Positions 25,001 to 30,530 of a stretch of 36,328 bases of DNA are shown in pieces. Each line of letters opens with the position of its first letter. Position 1 is the stretch's first letter. This stretch comes from Nitrosomonas sp. (GTDB taxonomy: Bacteria > Pseudomonadota > Gammaproteobacteria > Burkholderiales > Nitrosomonadaceae): the NCBI GenBank assembly GCA_021582655.1, contig CP091135.1, positions 2,393,614 to 2,429,941 of the forward strand, in the 5' to 3' direction. A program made the translations under genes and the position numbers. Below the pieces are notes generated by a model. That model made no database searches and had not been told where the DNA came from. It saw only the letters and a program-made list of their open reading frames with translations.

Positions 25001-26023
25001 GCAAGCCGGAATCCAAATCCGTAGCGCACTGTTTTTTGCACGTTGCTGGAGAAATGATGGCAACGTGCTATTTCTCAGGCAATTCCATACTATCGGATCG
25101 CGGAAGAAACCGGTGGTATTGAGTTGTAATTCGTCAAATAAATAAGAGACTTCTTTGGGATTCTTATGTAAAAAATGCAAGTAATCGGTAATATTGTTCA
25201 ATCCGCGTTGTTGCACTCGTTTTTCGATACACTGGCAAATTGTATTTTGTCTGTAATGAGAGAATGCATGGCCGGTTTGCAGATAAACGAACAGCAAAAT
25301 TTGGCTCAGCACGTCACCGGAAGGAAGTGGGTGATTTCGGTTACGATGATCCGGTTTGCCGGTTTGGTGATGTTCGAGAGCCGTAATGATCATGCCGGGC
25401 AGTTCTTCGACTTGACCGATTACGTCGACGCATGCAGCCGCAACAGCACGTTTTGGTATACCGGAGGCTTGACAAGTACGCGGATCTTGCGCAAAAGTTT
25501 GTCCGTGATATTTCTTAATGGTTTGAAAACCCTGTATGCCATCAATTCCTTCACCGGACAAAACGACACCGATTGCCCAGTCTCTTTGCGCCAATGCTAA
25601 AGCTCGGAAAAAGGAATCGGCGGGTAATTGCGGCGTGCGTGGATGTTTTACGGTGCGTAATGCGCCGCCGCGGATTGAAAAGCGTTGGCCGGGGGGGAGT
25701 AGATAAATGCAATCGGGCATGATTTTCATACTATCCGTTGCTTGCAGTACCTCCAAGCACACCTGCGATCGGAGTAAAGTATGCAATTCGTCATACCGCC
25801 AAGTAACCGAGCCCGTTATAACTACAAATGCCAATCCGGATTTGGCGGGCATATGTGAGAAAAATCCGGTTAATGCGGAAACTTCATCAGCGGAAGCGGC
25901 AATGCCTACAATCGGTGGATGGGTTTTGATAACGTGGCGAAAAACATGAGCGGATTGAAAAAACGACACATCATTAGTATTTTTTCGGGTTGTCGGTGTT
26001 TTGGATGTTTCTTTTTGAGACAT
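22010..26023 (-). CDS. CheB-like/CheR-PAS-GAF-like-GGDEF-EAL fusion protein
   Basis: The 1337-aa soluble protein joins chemotaxis and c-di-GMP domains. Order: CheB methylesterase-like (about 36-215), CheR methyltransferase (about 240-500), a Pro/Asn-rich linker, coiled coil (about 590-670), PAS (about 672-785), GAF-like region (about 790-900), GGDEF (about 905-1075) and EAL (about 1085-1330). In the CheB part Ser44 and Asp161 remain, but the usual QHL with catalytic His is ITGS (about 69-72), so esterase activity is probably lost. CheR has the SAM-binding block ACATGEEAY (340-348) and FCRNLLTYLD. GGDEF is intact at 990-994 (ARQGGDEF). The EAL motif reads EIL (1117-1119), with the Glu kept, and DDFGTGYS is intact. 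No receptors or other che genes are near. It is divergent from a CBS-pair gene across a 297-bp AT-rich gap. Confidence 0.9.
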   Translation of the reverse strand: MSQKETSKTPTTRKNTNDVSFFQSAHVFRHVIKTHPPIVGIAASADEVSALTGFFSHMPAKSGLAFVVITGSVTWRYDELHTLLRSQVCLEVLQATDSMKIMPDCIYLLPPGQRFSIRGGALRTVKHPRTPQLPADSFFRALALAQRDWAIGVVLSGEGIDGIQGFQTIKKYHGQTFAQDPRTCQASGIPKRAVAAACVDVIGQVEELPGMIITALEHHQTGKPDHRNRNHPLPSGDVLSQILLFVYLQTGHAFSHYRQNTICQCIEKRVQQRGLNNITDYLHFLHKNPKEVSYLFDELQLNTTGFFRDPIVWNCLRNSTLPSFLQQRAKNSALRIWIPACATGEEAYCVAILIKEIIGTHNLRHTPQIQIFATDWNRTALIQAKQGCYPSTISKHVSPERLERFFHKKNDGYQIKDDIRTLVAFTEHNITKNAPFSKLDLLFCRNLLTYLDKTLHEQLILNFHTALNPGGLLVLGTTEDTGQHEGLFIPIDDHLSIYQRSDNPGQPQAPKQPRLPHPIPDNARAIKSNLLYESGTNTIPAINHNMADHPAISHRPMCDENLATGATQRNPVNSPNDITGTHSASLPNPATIESLMVELKAAREELRTARNEAQASHSDHNKFHAANDDLYHANKRLHFTGSGLSDFKQKLLQATEQLRLTNTELITYIQAIGELGLVSVADRSGKIIEANDRFCQISEYSRDELVGQNHSMLKSGKHSKAFFVEMWKTITDGRIWHKEICNRAKSGKLYWVDSVIVPLNNPEGRIERYISIRVDVSSRKQKEIQLQQQLKEKSCLYTIHREMVKETSLQKLCGQIIKHLVSTLHYPEIAACSINLFNDFFASDNFHHDLTHALTARIKVNGKICGQLRVIYTEHKPFILPDEQNLINFIAEDLGIWYERRNHEQHINHMVCHDVLTGLPNRLLLQDRITKALEFNQRHHGMTAVLFIDLDNFKNINDTFGHNLGDLLLKKVAKRLSTSIRSEDTVARQGGDEFIVVLPHFTELNVVELVSQKILSQVSEPYHISRHAFYITCSIGIALYPEHGKSADALLKHSDTAMYHAKSSGRNSYRYFSDEMNLQAIENHRITNYLYSAIKNNELQLYFQPIVNNENTIVSLEILLRWQHSQEGWISPARFIPLAEESGLILPLGDWIIKSACLQIKSWLSDGYTVPKIALNLSAKQFQHKAFLPNLQHILHETGVESQNLILEITESLLMKDNDLIQKTLAQLCHLGFTIAIDDFGTGYSNLAYLKHYPIDKLKIDRSFIRDITTDENDAAIVTATIGMAHSLGMVVVAEGVETEKQLAFLNGKGCDLYQGFYFGVPVSSAKITRLLHSERI

Positions 26024-26220
26024 TAGCTGAAATGCCGGTAAGAATGAATCGTGTTTGTCAAAGCCTGATAATTCGCCCCAAAAGCATCAAAATCTTAAAT
26101 TTCCCGATAGTAGCGGCTAAGAAAAATTAGTACCATAGGAAAATTCTGATTTTTTAAGAAAAACAAAAGATTATATTGTCTATGTATATTTCTTTCTAAT
26201 TTTATTAAACAATATATTTG

Positions 26221-26249
26221 TTGCCCCTGGTTTTTATTCGGCGTAGAGT
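26221..26249 (+). promoter_or_regulatory. Possible sigma-70-like promoter for the CBS-pair gene
   Basis: TTGCCC and TAGAGT are separated by exactly 17 bp and lie 72 bp before the CBS-pair start, in a 297-bp divergent gap that is AT-rich from about 26085 to 26220. The -10 match is moderate. No other element was recognised in the gap. Confidence 0.3.
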
Positions 26250-26320
26250 GCCATTACAAGATAGAGCGTCTATTTTGAAATCAAGTGATTACCTTCAACC
26301 GTTATTGAGGAGTGCACAAC

Positions 26321-26911
26321 ATGATGAATGGATATAAATCTCTTGCCGTTCAACATCTTTCGGGTCAGGTGAGTATCGTTAAACCGGCCTTGCCAAATCC
26401 GGTGACGTTCGACTCGCCGGCGTTGGAAGTTATGACCGATTTACGATCAATCCCTGCTGCCGTCATCGCACCGAATATCACCATGGAGATTGCCAACGCA
26501 TACATGATGCAGCGTGGTGTCCGGACGCTGCTGGTAATGTATGAGGACAATCTACTGGCCGGTATCATTACTGCCACTGATATTCTCGGTGAGAAGCCGA
26601 TGCGTTTTATTCAGGAAAGGGGCGTCAAACACAATGAAATTCTGGTAATGGATATCATGACTCCGCTGGAGATGTTGGAAGCGATTCCACTGGAAGAAGT
26701 AATGCATGCCCGAGTAGGCAATATCGTTGCGAGCTTGCGCGAAAGCGGGCGATTACATGCTTTGGCGATTGACGACAAGTCCGGCGATTTGCCCAGAATA
26801 TGCGGAATCTTTTCCTGGACTCAAATAGAAAAACAATTAGGAATAAAGATCGAACAGACGAATGCGGCGCAGAGTTTTGCGGAGATAGAATCCGCATTGG
26901 CTGCCGGTTGA
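26321..26911 (+). CDS. CBS-pair protein
   Basis: The 196-aa cytoplasmic protein is made of a CBS pair with a short extra N-terminal segment. The first CBS has AAVIAPNITMEIANAYMMQR, then VRTLLVMYEDNLLAGIITATDIL. The second begins VMDIMTPLEMLEAIPLEEV and ends RICGIFSWTQIEKQLGI. Such domains sense adenine nucleotides and often act as stress or energy sensors. No enzyme domain is attached. The ATG at 26321 is favoured by GAGGAG ten bases upstream; a GTG three codons earlier overlaps that site. It is divergent from the large CheB-like/CheR/GGDEF/EAL gene and may share regulation with it, which is inference. Confidence 0.85.
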   Translation: MMNGYKSLAVQHLSGQVSIVKPALPNPVTFDSPALEVMTDLRSIPAAVIAPNITMEIANAYMMQRGVRTLLVMYEDNLLAGIITATDILGEKPMRFIQERGVKHNEILVMDIMTPLEMLEAIPLEEVMHARVGNIVASLRESGRLHALAIDDKSGDLPRICGIFSWTQIEKQLGIKIEQTNAAQSFAEIESALAAG

Positions 26912-26937
26912 TCATATAAAGCCGGCTCGCTGAATTT

Positions 26938-27084
26938 AGGGGCAGCGGATTATTCGGTAAACGAGATGAAGCATAATAGCGCACGGAATATAGAGACCCA
27001 GATATATCAATAAGATAAGTGGGGAGATTGTACTGCCCTCGCAACCAAGAGATTCGTTTGCGCGGCCAATTAATCAGCGTTTCC
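26938..27084 (+). repeat. Dispersed TIR element, copy 7 (most complete)
   Basis: This 147-bp copy has the left end GGGGCAGCGGATTATTCGG and the right end CCAATTAATCAGCGTTTCC. It contains the internal blocks ACGAGATGAAGC, GCGCACGGAATATAGAG, TATATCAATAAGATAAGTGG and CTCGCAACCAAGAGATTCG. It starts 26 bp after the CBS-pair stop and is followed at once by a second, unrelated palindromic element. Confidence 0.75.
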
Positions 27085-27087
27085 TGA

Positions 27088-27243
27088 TGCCGGACTTAAC
27101 AAAGTTGTTGAAAAATTACTCGTATTGTCGCTACGGGGAAAAGCAGGTTCGAAAATACTCAATTTACATCAGTTTTATTGCTTACCTGCTTTTCCTGGTA
27201 TCGTTCTCTATGAAAATTTTTCAGCGACTTGTTAAGACCGGCA
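27088..27243. mobile_element. 156-bp palindromic MITE-like element
   Basis: The ends are long inverted repeats: TGCCGGACTTAACAAAGTTG continuing into TTGAAAAATT at the left, matched at the right by AATTTTTCAGCGACTTG and TTAAGACCGGCA. A second inner pair, GGAAAAGCAGGT and ACCTGCTTTTCC, is perfect. The whole can fold as one long hairpin. There is no transposase; the only frame is a by-product. It lies between two convergent genes, ending 5 bp before the stop of the minus-strand gene, and could act as a two-way terminator. It is unlike the TIR family next to it. Confidence 0.7.
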
Positions 27244-27248
27244 CACCG

Positions 27249-27797
27249 CTAATTTCCCGTTCTCCTTTTCAATAACTTGTCGGTCATCAGCATAATCAAA
27301 AGAAAAGTAATGATGTAGGGCACTGCGATAAAGAACATGTCACGATAAGTTTTCATCTGGATGCGCAAAGGGTATTCATAATAAAGCGGCGGTACACCCT
27401 CGCCGGTTACCAGCATCGTATAATGACCTTCGTCCAGATTGAATTCCCCTTTGATAATTCCGCTCGAATGGCTGGTGGAATACAGTGAGGCTACGGTTTC
27501 ACTTAAATCCCCACCATCGCCTCTGACCACTTTGATGCCAATCGGCATATCACGCAATGCTTGATCAACCAAATCCAGCACCCACAACGTTTCGCCCTCT
27601 CTGGGTATTTCGGTGCAGTACTCGGCCTCGGGATCGTGTTGCGGTTGATAGGTGCTTAAATGAACCATGCTGCCCGCCATATTGCGTGTGCATGCATCTG
27701 ATTCCAAATTAACTTTTCCGTGCGCAGCAACGAGGCCGGAATGTAGCGCGAGTACAAATGCCGCGAAACCGAACCATGATTTTATTGTATCTTTCAT
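27249..27797 (-). CDS. Periplasmic protein with signal peptide and C-terminal membrane helix
   Basis: The 182-aa product begins with a clear signal peptide (about 1-25, ending VAAHG), has a periplasmic domain of about 125 residues with three Cys (NLESDACTRN, AEYCTEIP), and ends in one membrane helix (about 151-170, MFFIAVPYIITFLLIMLM) and a basic tail. The domain looks beta-rich, with a strand such as HYTMLVTGEGVPPLYYEYPL. I do not recognise a family with confidence. AGGAG nine bases upstream sets the start. It is the last gene of a group whose promoter region carries a four-copy repeat array, and structured RNA lies just before it. Confidence 0.75.
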   Translation of the reverse strand: MKDTIKSWFGFAAFVLALHSGLVAAHGKVNLESDACTRNMAGSMVHLSTYQPQHDPEAEYCTEIPREGETLWVLDLVDQALRDMPIGIKVVRGDGGDLSETVASLYSTSHSSGIIKGEFNLDEGHYTMLVTGEGVPPLYYEYPLRIQMKTYRDMFFIAVPYIITFLLIMLMTDKLLKRRTGN

Positions 27798-27982
27798 CTG
27801 AATTTACTCCTATTTAACACAAAAATAAAAGAATCCGGAATGAGAGGGCCGTCGGGACCCTCCTCATGACTTACTGACTGATGAGTCATGGGAAAAGTTG
27901 CTGCAGTATTTGCCGGTGAACAGCCGGTATCGGATACAAGAAAGGTCAATGAGCCTAAGGAGAGCATGCTTGATACCGTCAC
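27794..27982 (-). CDS. Doubtful small frame coupled to the periplasmic gene
   Basis: A 62-codon frame from a GTG ends in TGA that overlaps the ATG of the next gene (ATGA), and starts 11 bp after the small membrane-protein gene. That spacing favours a real gene. Against it, no ribosome site is seen, its codons run through two hairpins, and the product is not family-like, although it has a lipobox-like SDTGC. It may be leader RNA rather than coding DNA. Confidence 0.25.
   Translation of the reverse strand: MTVSSMLSLGSLTFLVSDTGCSPANTAATFPMTHQSVSHEEGPDGPLIPDSFIFVLNRSKFR
27842..27890 (-). terminator. Two adjacent hairpins before the periplasmic gene
   Basis: On the minus strand CATGACT pairs with AGTCATG over a 12-base loop, followed directly by GAGGGTCC and GGCCCTC over a CGAC loop with one bulged base. 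A T-rich stretch (TTCTTTTATTTTTG) comes about ten bases later. This resembles an attenuator or partial terminator between the small membrane-protein gene and the gene ending at 27249. Confidence 0.4.
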
Positions 27983-27993
27983 TTGTTTTTCAG

Positions 27994-28182
27994 TTATTGT
28001 TCCTTCGGTTTGATCGAGCCGCGGACAAATGTATCCAAGAGATAAGCCAAATATAAGGACAATACGAGATCGGATAATACGCCTTCTACCATCGATGGCT
28101 TCAATTCAAATGACAATAGGATGTTGTAAAAAGCAACGCTAAACATCACTATGGAAAAAATTAATACCTGATTATTTTTCAT
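27994..28182 (-). CDS. Small two-helix membrane protein
   Basis: The 62-aa product has two hydrophobic helices (about 6-24 and 35-53) joined by a short polar turn (ELKPSMVEG) and a basic end (RGSIKPKEQ). GAGGTAG lies seven to eight bases before the ATG. I do not know the family. Its promoter region is the array at 28236-28290, so it is the first gene of a regulated unit with the periplasmic gene downstream. Confidence 0.7.
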   Translation of the reverse strand: MKNNQVLIFSIVMFSVAFYNILLSFELKPSMVEGVLSDLVLSLYLAYLLDTFVRGSIKPKEQ

Positions 28183-28235
28183 ACTTACTACCTCTTATCG
28201 CCTTAGTAAAAATCATTAGAAGCTAAGATTTCGAT

Positions 28236-28290
28236 ATTATAATCTAAAAATTCACGCAAAATTCACAATTTATTCACAAAAAATTTACAA
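28236..28290 (-). promoter_or_regulatory. Four 11-bp direct repeats and -10 box upstream of the small membrane gene
   Basis: On the plus strand TTCAC begins at 28251, 28262 and 28273 and TTTAC at 28284, each exactly 11 bp apart, with A/T-rich spacers. On the minus strand the units read TTGTAAATTTT, TTGTGAATAAA, TTGTGAATTTT and GCGTGAATTTT. A TATAAT follows on the same strand at 28241-28236, about 54 bp before the ATG. The repeats cover the -35 area, where no good -35 box at a 17-bp distance is present. Direct repeats with 11-bp period next to a -10 box are typical of OmpR/PhoB-family response regulators, so this is likely an activator-dependent promoter. The regulator is not identified. Confidence 0.6.
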
Positions 28291-28734
28291 TAGAAGGCGT
28301 CACGAGGTAACCCTTTCAGAAAAAGCAGGAATTGCAGGTGGGTCTTTCTTATAATGCTGCTATATGTATTCCGGTCGAAGCCGGTCAGGAAGCGATTTAT
28401 ACAAGCACAGTACGTGCGTGACGGTAGAAAGGGCTATGCCGGATGCGAGTTGATTTCCCATGACAGAGGTTTCGCCTTGAGTGTTTTGATGTTGGATTTA
28501 TCGATAAAAGATTCAATGCCCGGTGATTACGTCACAAGTGAAGCAGGGCTTTCAAGGCCCTGATGATTCATCCGGGGTGGGGATTTATTGGTAGCAGCAC
28601 ACCAGCATATGTGAGAGCGGCAGATAAAGAATTGCAGGCCATCGGGAAAAGTCGTGCAGGAATACCACGAAGATTCTTTTGCCGATTGAGTTTGAGAGAA
28701 ATCAATGACTGTCCGTTGGTTGCCAGGTCAGTCG
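28291..28734. other. Stretch with no recognisable gene
   Basis: Open frames such as 28354-28563 plus and 28563-28772 plus have no ribosome sites and no protein-like composition. Together with the transposase relic next to it, this looks like decayed mobile DNA whose origin I cannot name. Confidence 0.4.
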
Positions 28735-29230
28735 CTTTGGTATGGGTGCGATACCGGCGTTACGGACTTTGACATGAGTGCAATCGAGATAGATCACAAG
28801 ATACACCGATCGCAAGCCCGGGGTTTTGTCATTACCTCACGTTGTCCAGCACGCCATTGATGGCCGCGGGAATAAGCAAGTGCGAGTGGTACGTTGGCAC
28901 AGTACATTTCAATGAGGCATTGTCGGATTTTATGCACTCACATCTTGATGTTGCCGTCAGAATTCAGTGGGGTCGTCATCCACGGTTCGAAGCTGCCTTC
29001 GCGGTCATTGGAGGTCTTGACGGGAAATTCACCAAATTCGCTTTTCGGGATCTTACGGTTTCCACTGTTTCTGGCATGATAGGTAGGATTCGTTGCGATT
29101 TCGCGCTTATCATAGCCAAAATGTTGGGATATTCCGGTTTATAAATTACATTTGATCAGTGTCATGTTGAGTTTTTTCGAAGTGTGGCCGATCAAATTCT
29201 CAGGTTGTTGATGATCAATCAGCAATGTTT
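28735..29230 (-). pseudogene. IS256-family transposase relic
   Basis: Translating the minus strand gives, in one frame broken by stops, QQPENLIG, then ISQHFGYDKRE, ARNSGNRK, SEFGEFPVKTSNDREGSFEP, and after a stop IRQCLIEMYC. A frameshift is then needed for YLVIYLDCTHVKVRN. These match in order the N-terminal and central parts of IS256-type transposases (HLGY, GNSRNG, GDFGEIPIE, RDRNGSFEP, LEEMYG, YLDCIHVKVRD). At least two in-frame stops and one frameshift are seen. The C-terminal half with the last catalytic residues is missing. No terminal repeats were found. Confidence 0.75.
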
Positions 29231-29328
29231 ATCGCCGGCTAAGACTGAAAGCTGTCTGTTGGAGTGCTCGGGTTGCTACAATAACTGGCGCATACTTTAA
29301 TTGATCGGATCAGTTTGGTTTCCATCGC

Positions 29329-29901
29329 CTATTTGAAAAGCTGATCAAGTTGCACATCTTGTTTTTCAGCCCCAGTAAATTCAAGTGACTGATACGGTTT
29401 GAATTTAAACCATTTTGCAATAAATACATCGGGAAACTGTTCGATCCGGACATTATTGATCCGGACCGATTCATTATAAAACTCACGCCGGTCCGCGATG
29501 CTGTTTTCCAAACCGGTAATGCGCGTCTGCAGGAAATGAAATTTCTCGCTTGACTTTAATTCAGGGTACGCTTCCACAACGGCGAACAAATGCCCCAGCC
29601 CGGCTTGTAACAGCTTCTCACCGGCATTCAGTGCACCGATATCGCCTGTTTCGCGCGCTTTTGCAATATGCGAGCGGGCCAGAATAACCTGTTCCAGCGT
29701 GCCTTGTTCATAGCGCATGTATTGCTTGCAAGCTTCCACCAGCTTGGGAAGTTCATCGTGCCTTTGCTTTAAAAGGATATCGATATTGGACCATGCCTGC
29801 ACAACGGCATGTTTCAAATCAATGAGATTGTTGTATAGCAGCACGCCGTAAATCAGTATAAAAGTTGCTGCCGCTGCGGCAAAATAGGTGGCGATGTCCA
29901 A
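29329..29901 (-). CDS. lemA: LemA family protein
   Basis: The 190-aa protein has one N-terminal membrane helix (about 5-23) and a helical bundle domain. Family blocks include LIDLKHAVVQAWSNIDILLKQRHDELP, broken here as two adjoining parts VVQAWSNIDILLKQR and HDELPKLVEACK, then ITGLENSIADRREFYN and NVRIEQFPDVFIAKWFKF. Its function is not settled; it is commonly paired with a TPM/YgcG protein, absent here. The start is TTG at 29901, preceded by AGAGGT; no ATG is close. Confidence 0.88.
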   Translation of the reverse strand: MDIATYFAAAAATFILIYGVLLYNNLIDLKHAVVQAWSNIDILLKQRHDELPKLVEACKQYMRYEQGTLEQVILARSHIAKARETGDIGALNAGEKLLQAGLGHLFAVVEAYPELKSSEKFHFLQTRITGLENSIADRREFYNESVRINNVRIEQFPDVFIAKWFKFKPYQSLEFTGAEKQDVQLDQLFK

Positions 29902-30103
29902 GGACGTACCTCTTGTTCAATAAATAAAAAGGCAATTTAACCTAAATGACTACCAGCAAAAATTTAATAAGAAATCGATTTACATGTCATTTCTATGGTC
30001 CATTATGCACAACAAAGTGCTGCGTTGCTATTGACTAAAAACGAAGCGTTTATCTATGCTTGCTGCCCATATATCATTTGGAATCACAGCTCAGGAGTTG
30101 TTT

Positions 30104-30475
30104 ATGAAAAGAGTAATAATAATCAGAGTATTAACCAAGTTGATCGGTTTGTTGCTGATCGTTTCCGGCTGGGGGGTGGCTGTTGTGCAGGCTGCGGATA
30201 CCAAGAATGTCGTGATCATGCTGGGCAACGAAGCTCCCGGTGGCTGCGAATTGCTCGGAAAAGTGAAGGGCTCGTCCAAAGAAAACGAAGCCGATGAAAG
30301 CAGCGCACCGTACGTCGACCGATTATTAAAAGCAAGAAAAAATTTAGTGGCGGAAGCAAAGCAGCTGGGCGGTGATACGGTGCATGTGATTCATTCGAAT
30401 AACACCGGCAGATATGAGGTACCGGGGATGGAAAAGGAAATTATTTACATCGGCGATGTGTACCGCTGCGAATGA
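30104..30475 (+). CDS. DUF4156-like exported protein
   Basis: The 123-aa product has a signal peptide (about 1-29, ending VVQAAD) and a small domain with two Cys (GGCELLGKVKG and VYRCE). The order 'C-E-x-L-G-x-V' near the start of the mature domain, then KNLVAEAKQLGGDTVHV and a C-terminal YRC, is the DUF4156 pattern (E. coli YjeI type). Many relatives are lipoproteins; no lipobox is seen here. AGGAG upstream sets the ATG at 30104 rather than an earlier frame opening at 30056. Function unknown. Confidence 0.75.
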   Translation: MKRVIIIRVLTKLIGLLLIVSGWGVAVVQAADTKNVVIMLGNEAPGGCELLGKVKGSSKENEADESSAPYVDRLLKARKNLVAEAKQLGGDTVHVIHSNNTGRYEVPGMEKEIIYIGDVYRCE

Positions 30476-30530
30476 TGATTTTGACCGGCATTAGCCGCAT
30501 GTGAAATGAACCGGTAAACAAATTCAATCC

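Noticed and set aside
27087-27275. 62-codon frame that looks like a small membrane protein
   Set aside because: It is the translation of the palindromic element itself; the hydrophobic look comes from its AT-rich arms.
28251-28288. Short regular repeats considered as a CRISPR array
   Set aside because: Units are 11 bp with no spacers of CRISPR length and no cas genes; position at a -10 box points to regulator binding.
28354-28772. Two consecutive plus-strand frames of 69 codons each
   Set aside because: No ribosome sites, atypical composition, and location beside a decayed transposase; not supported as genes.
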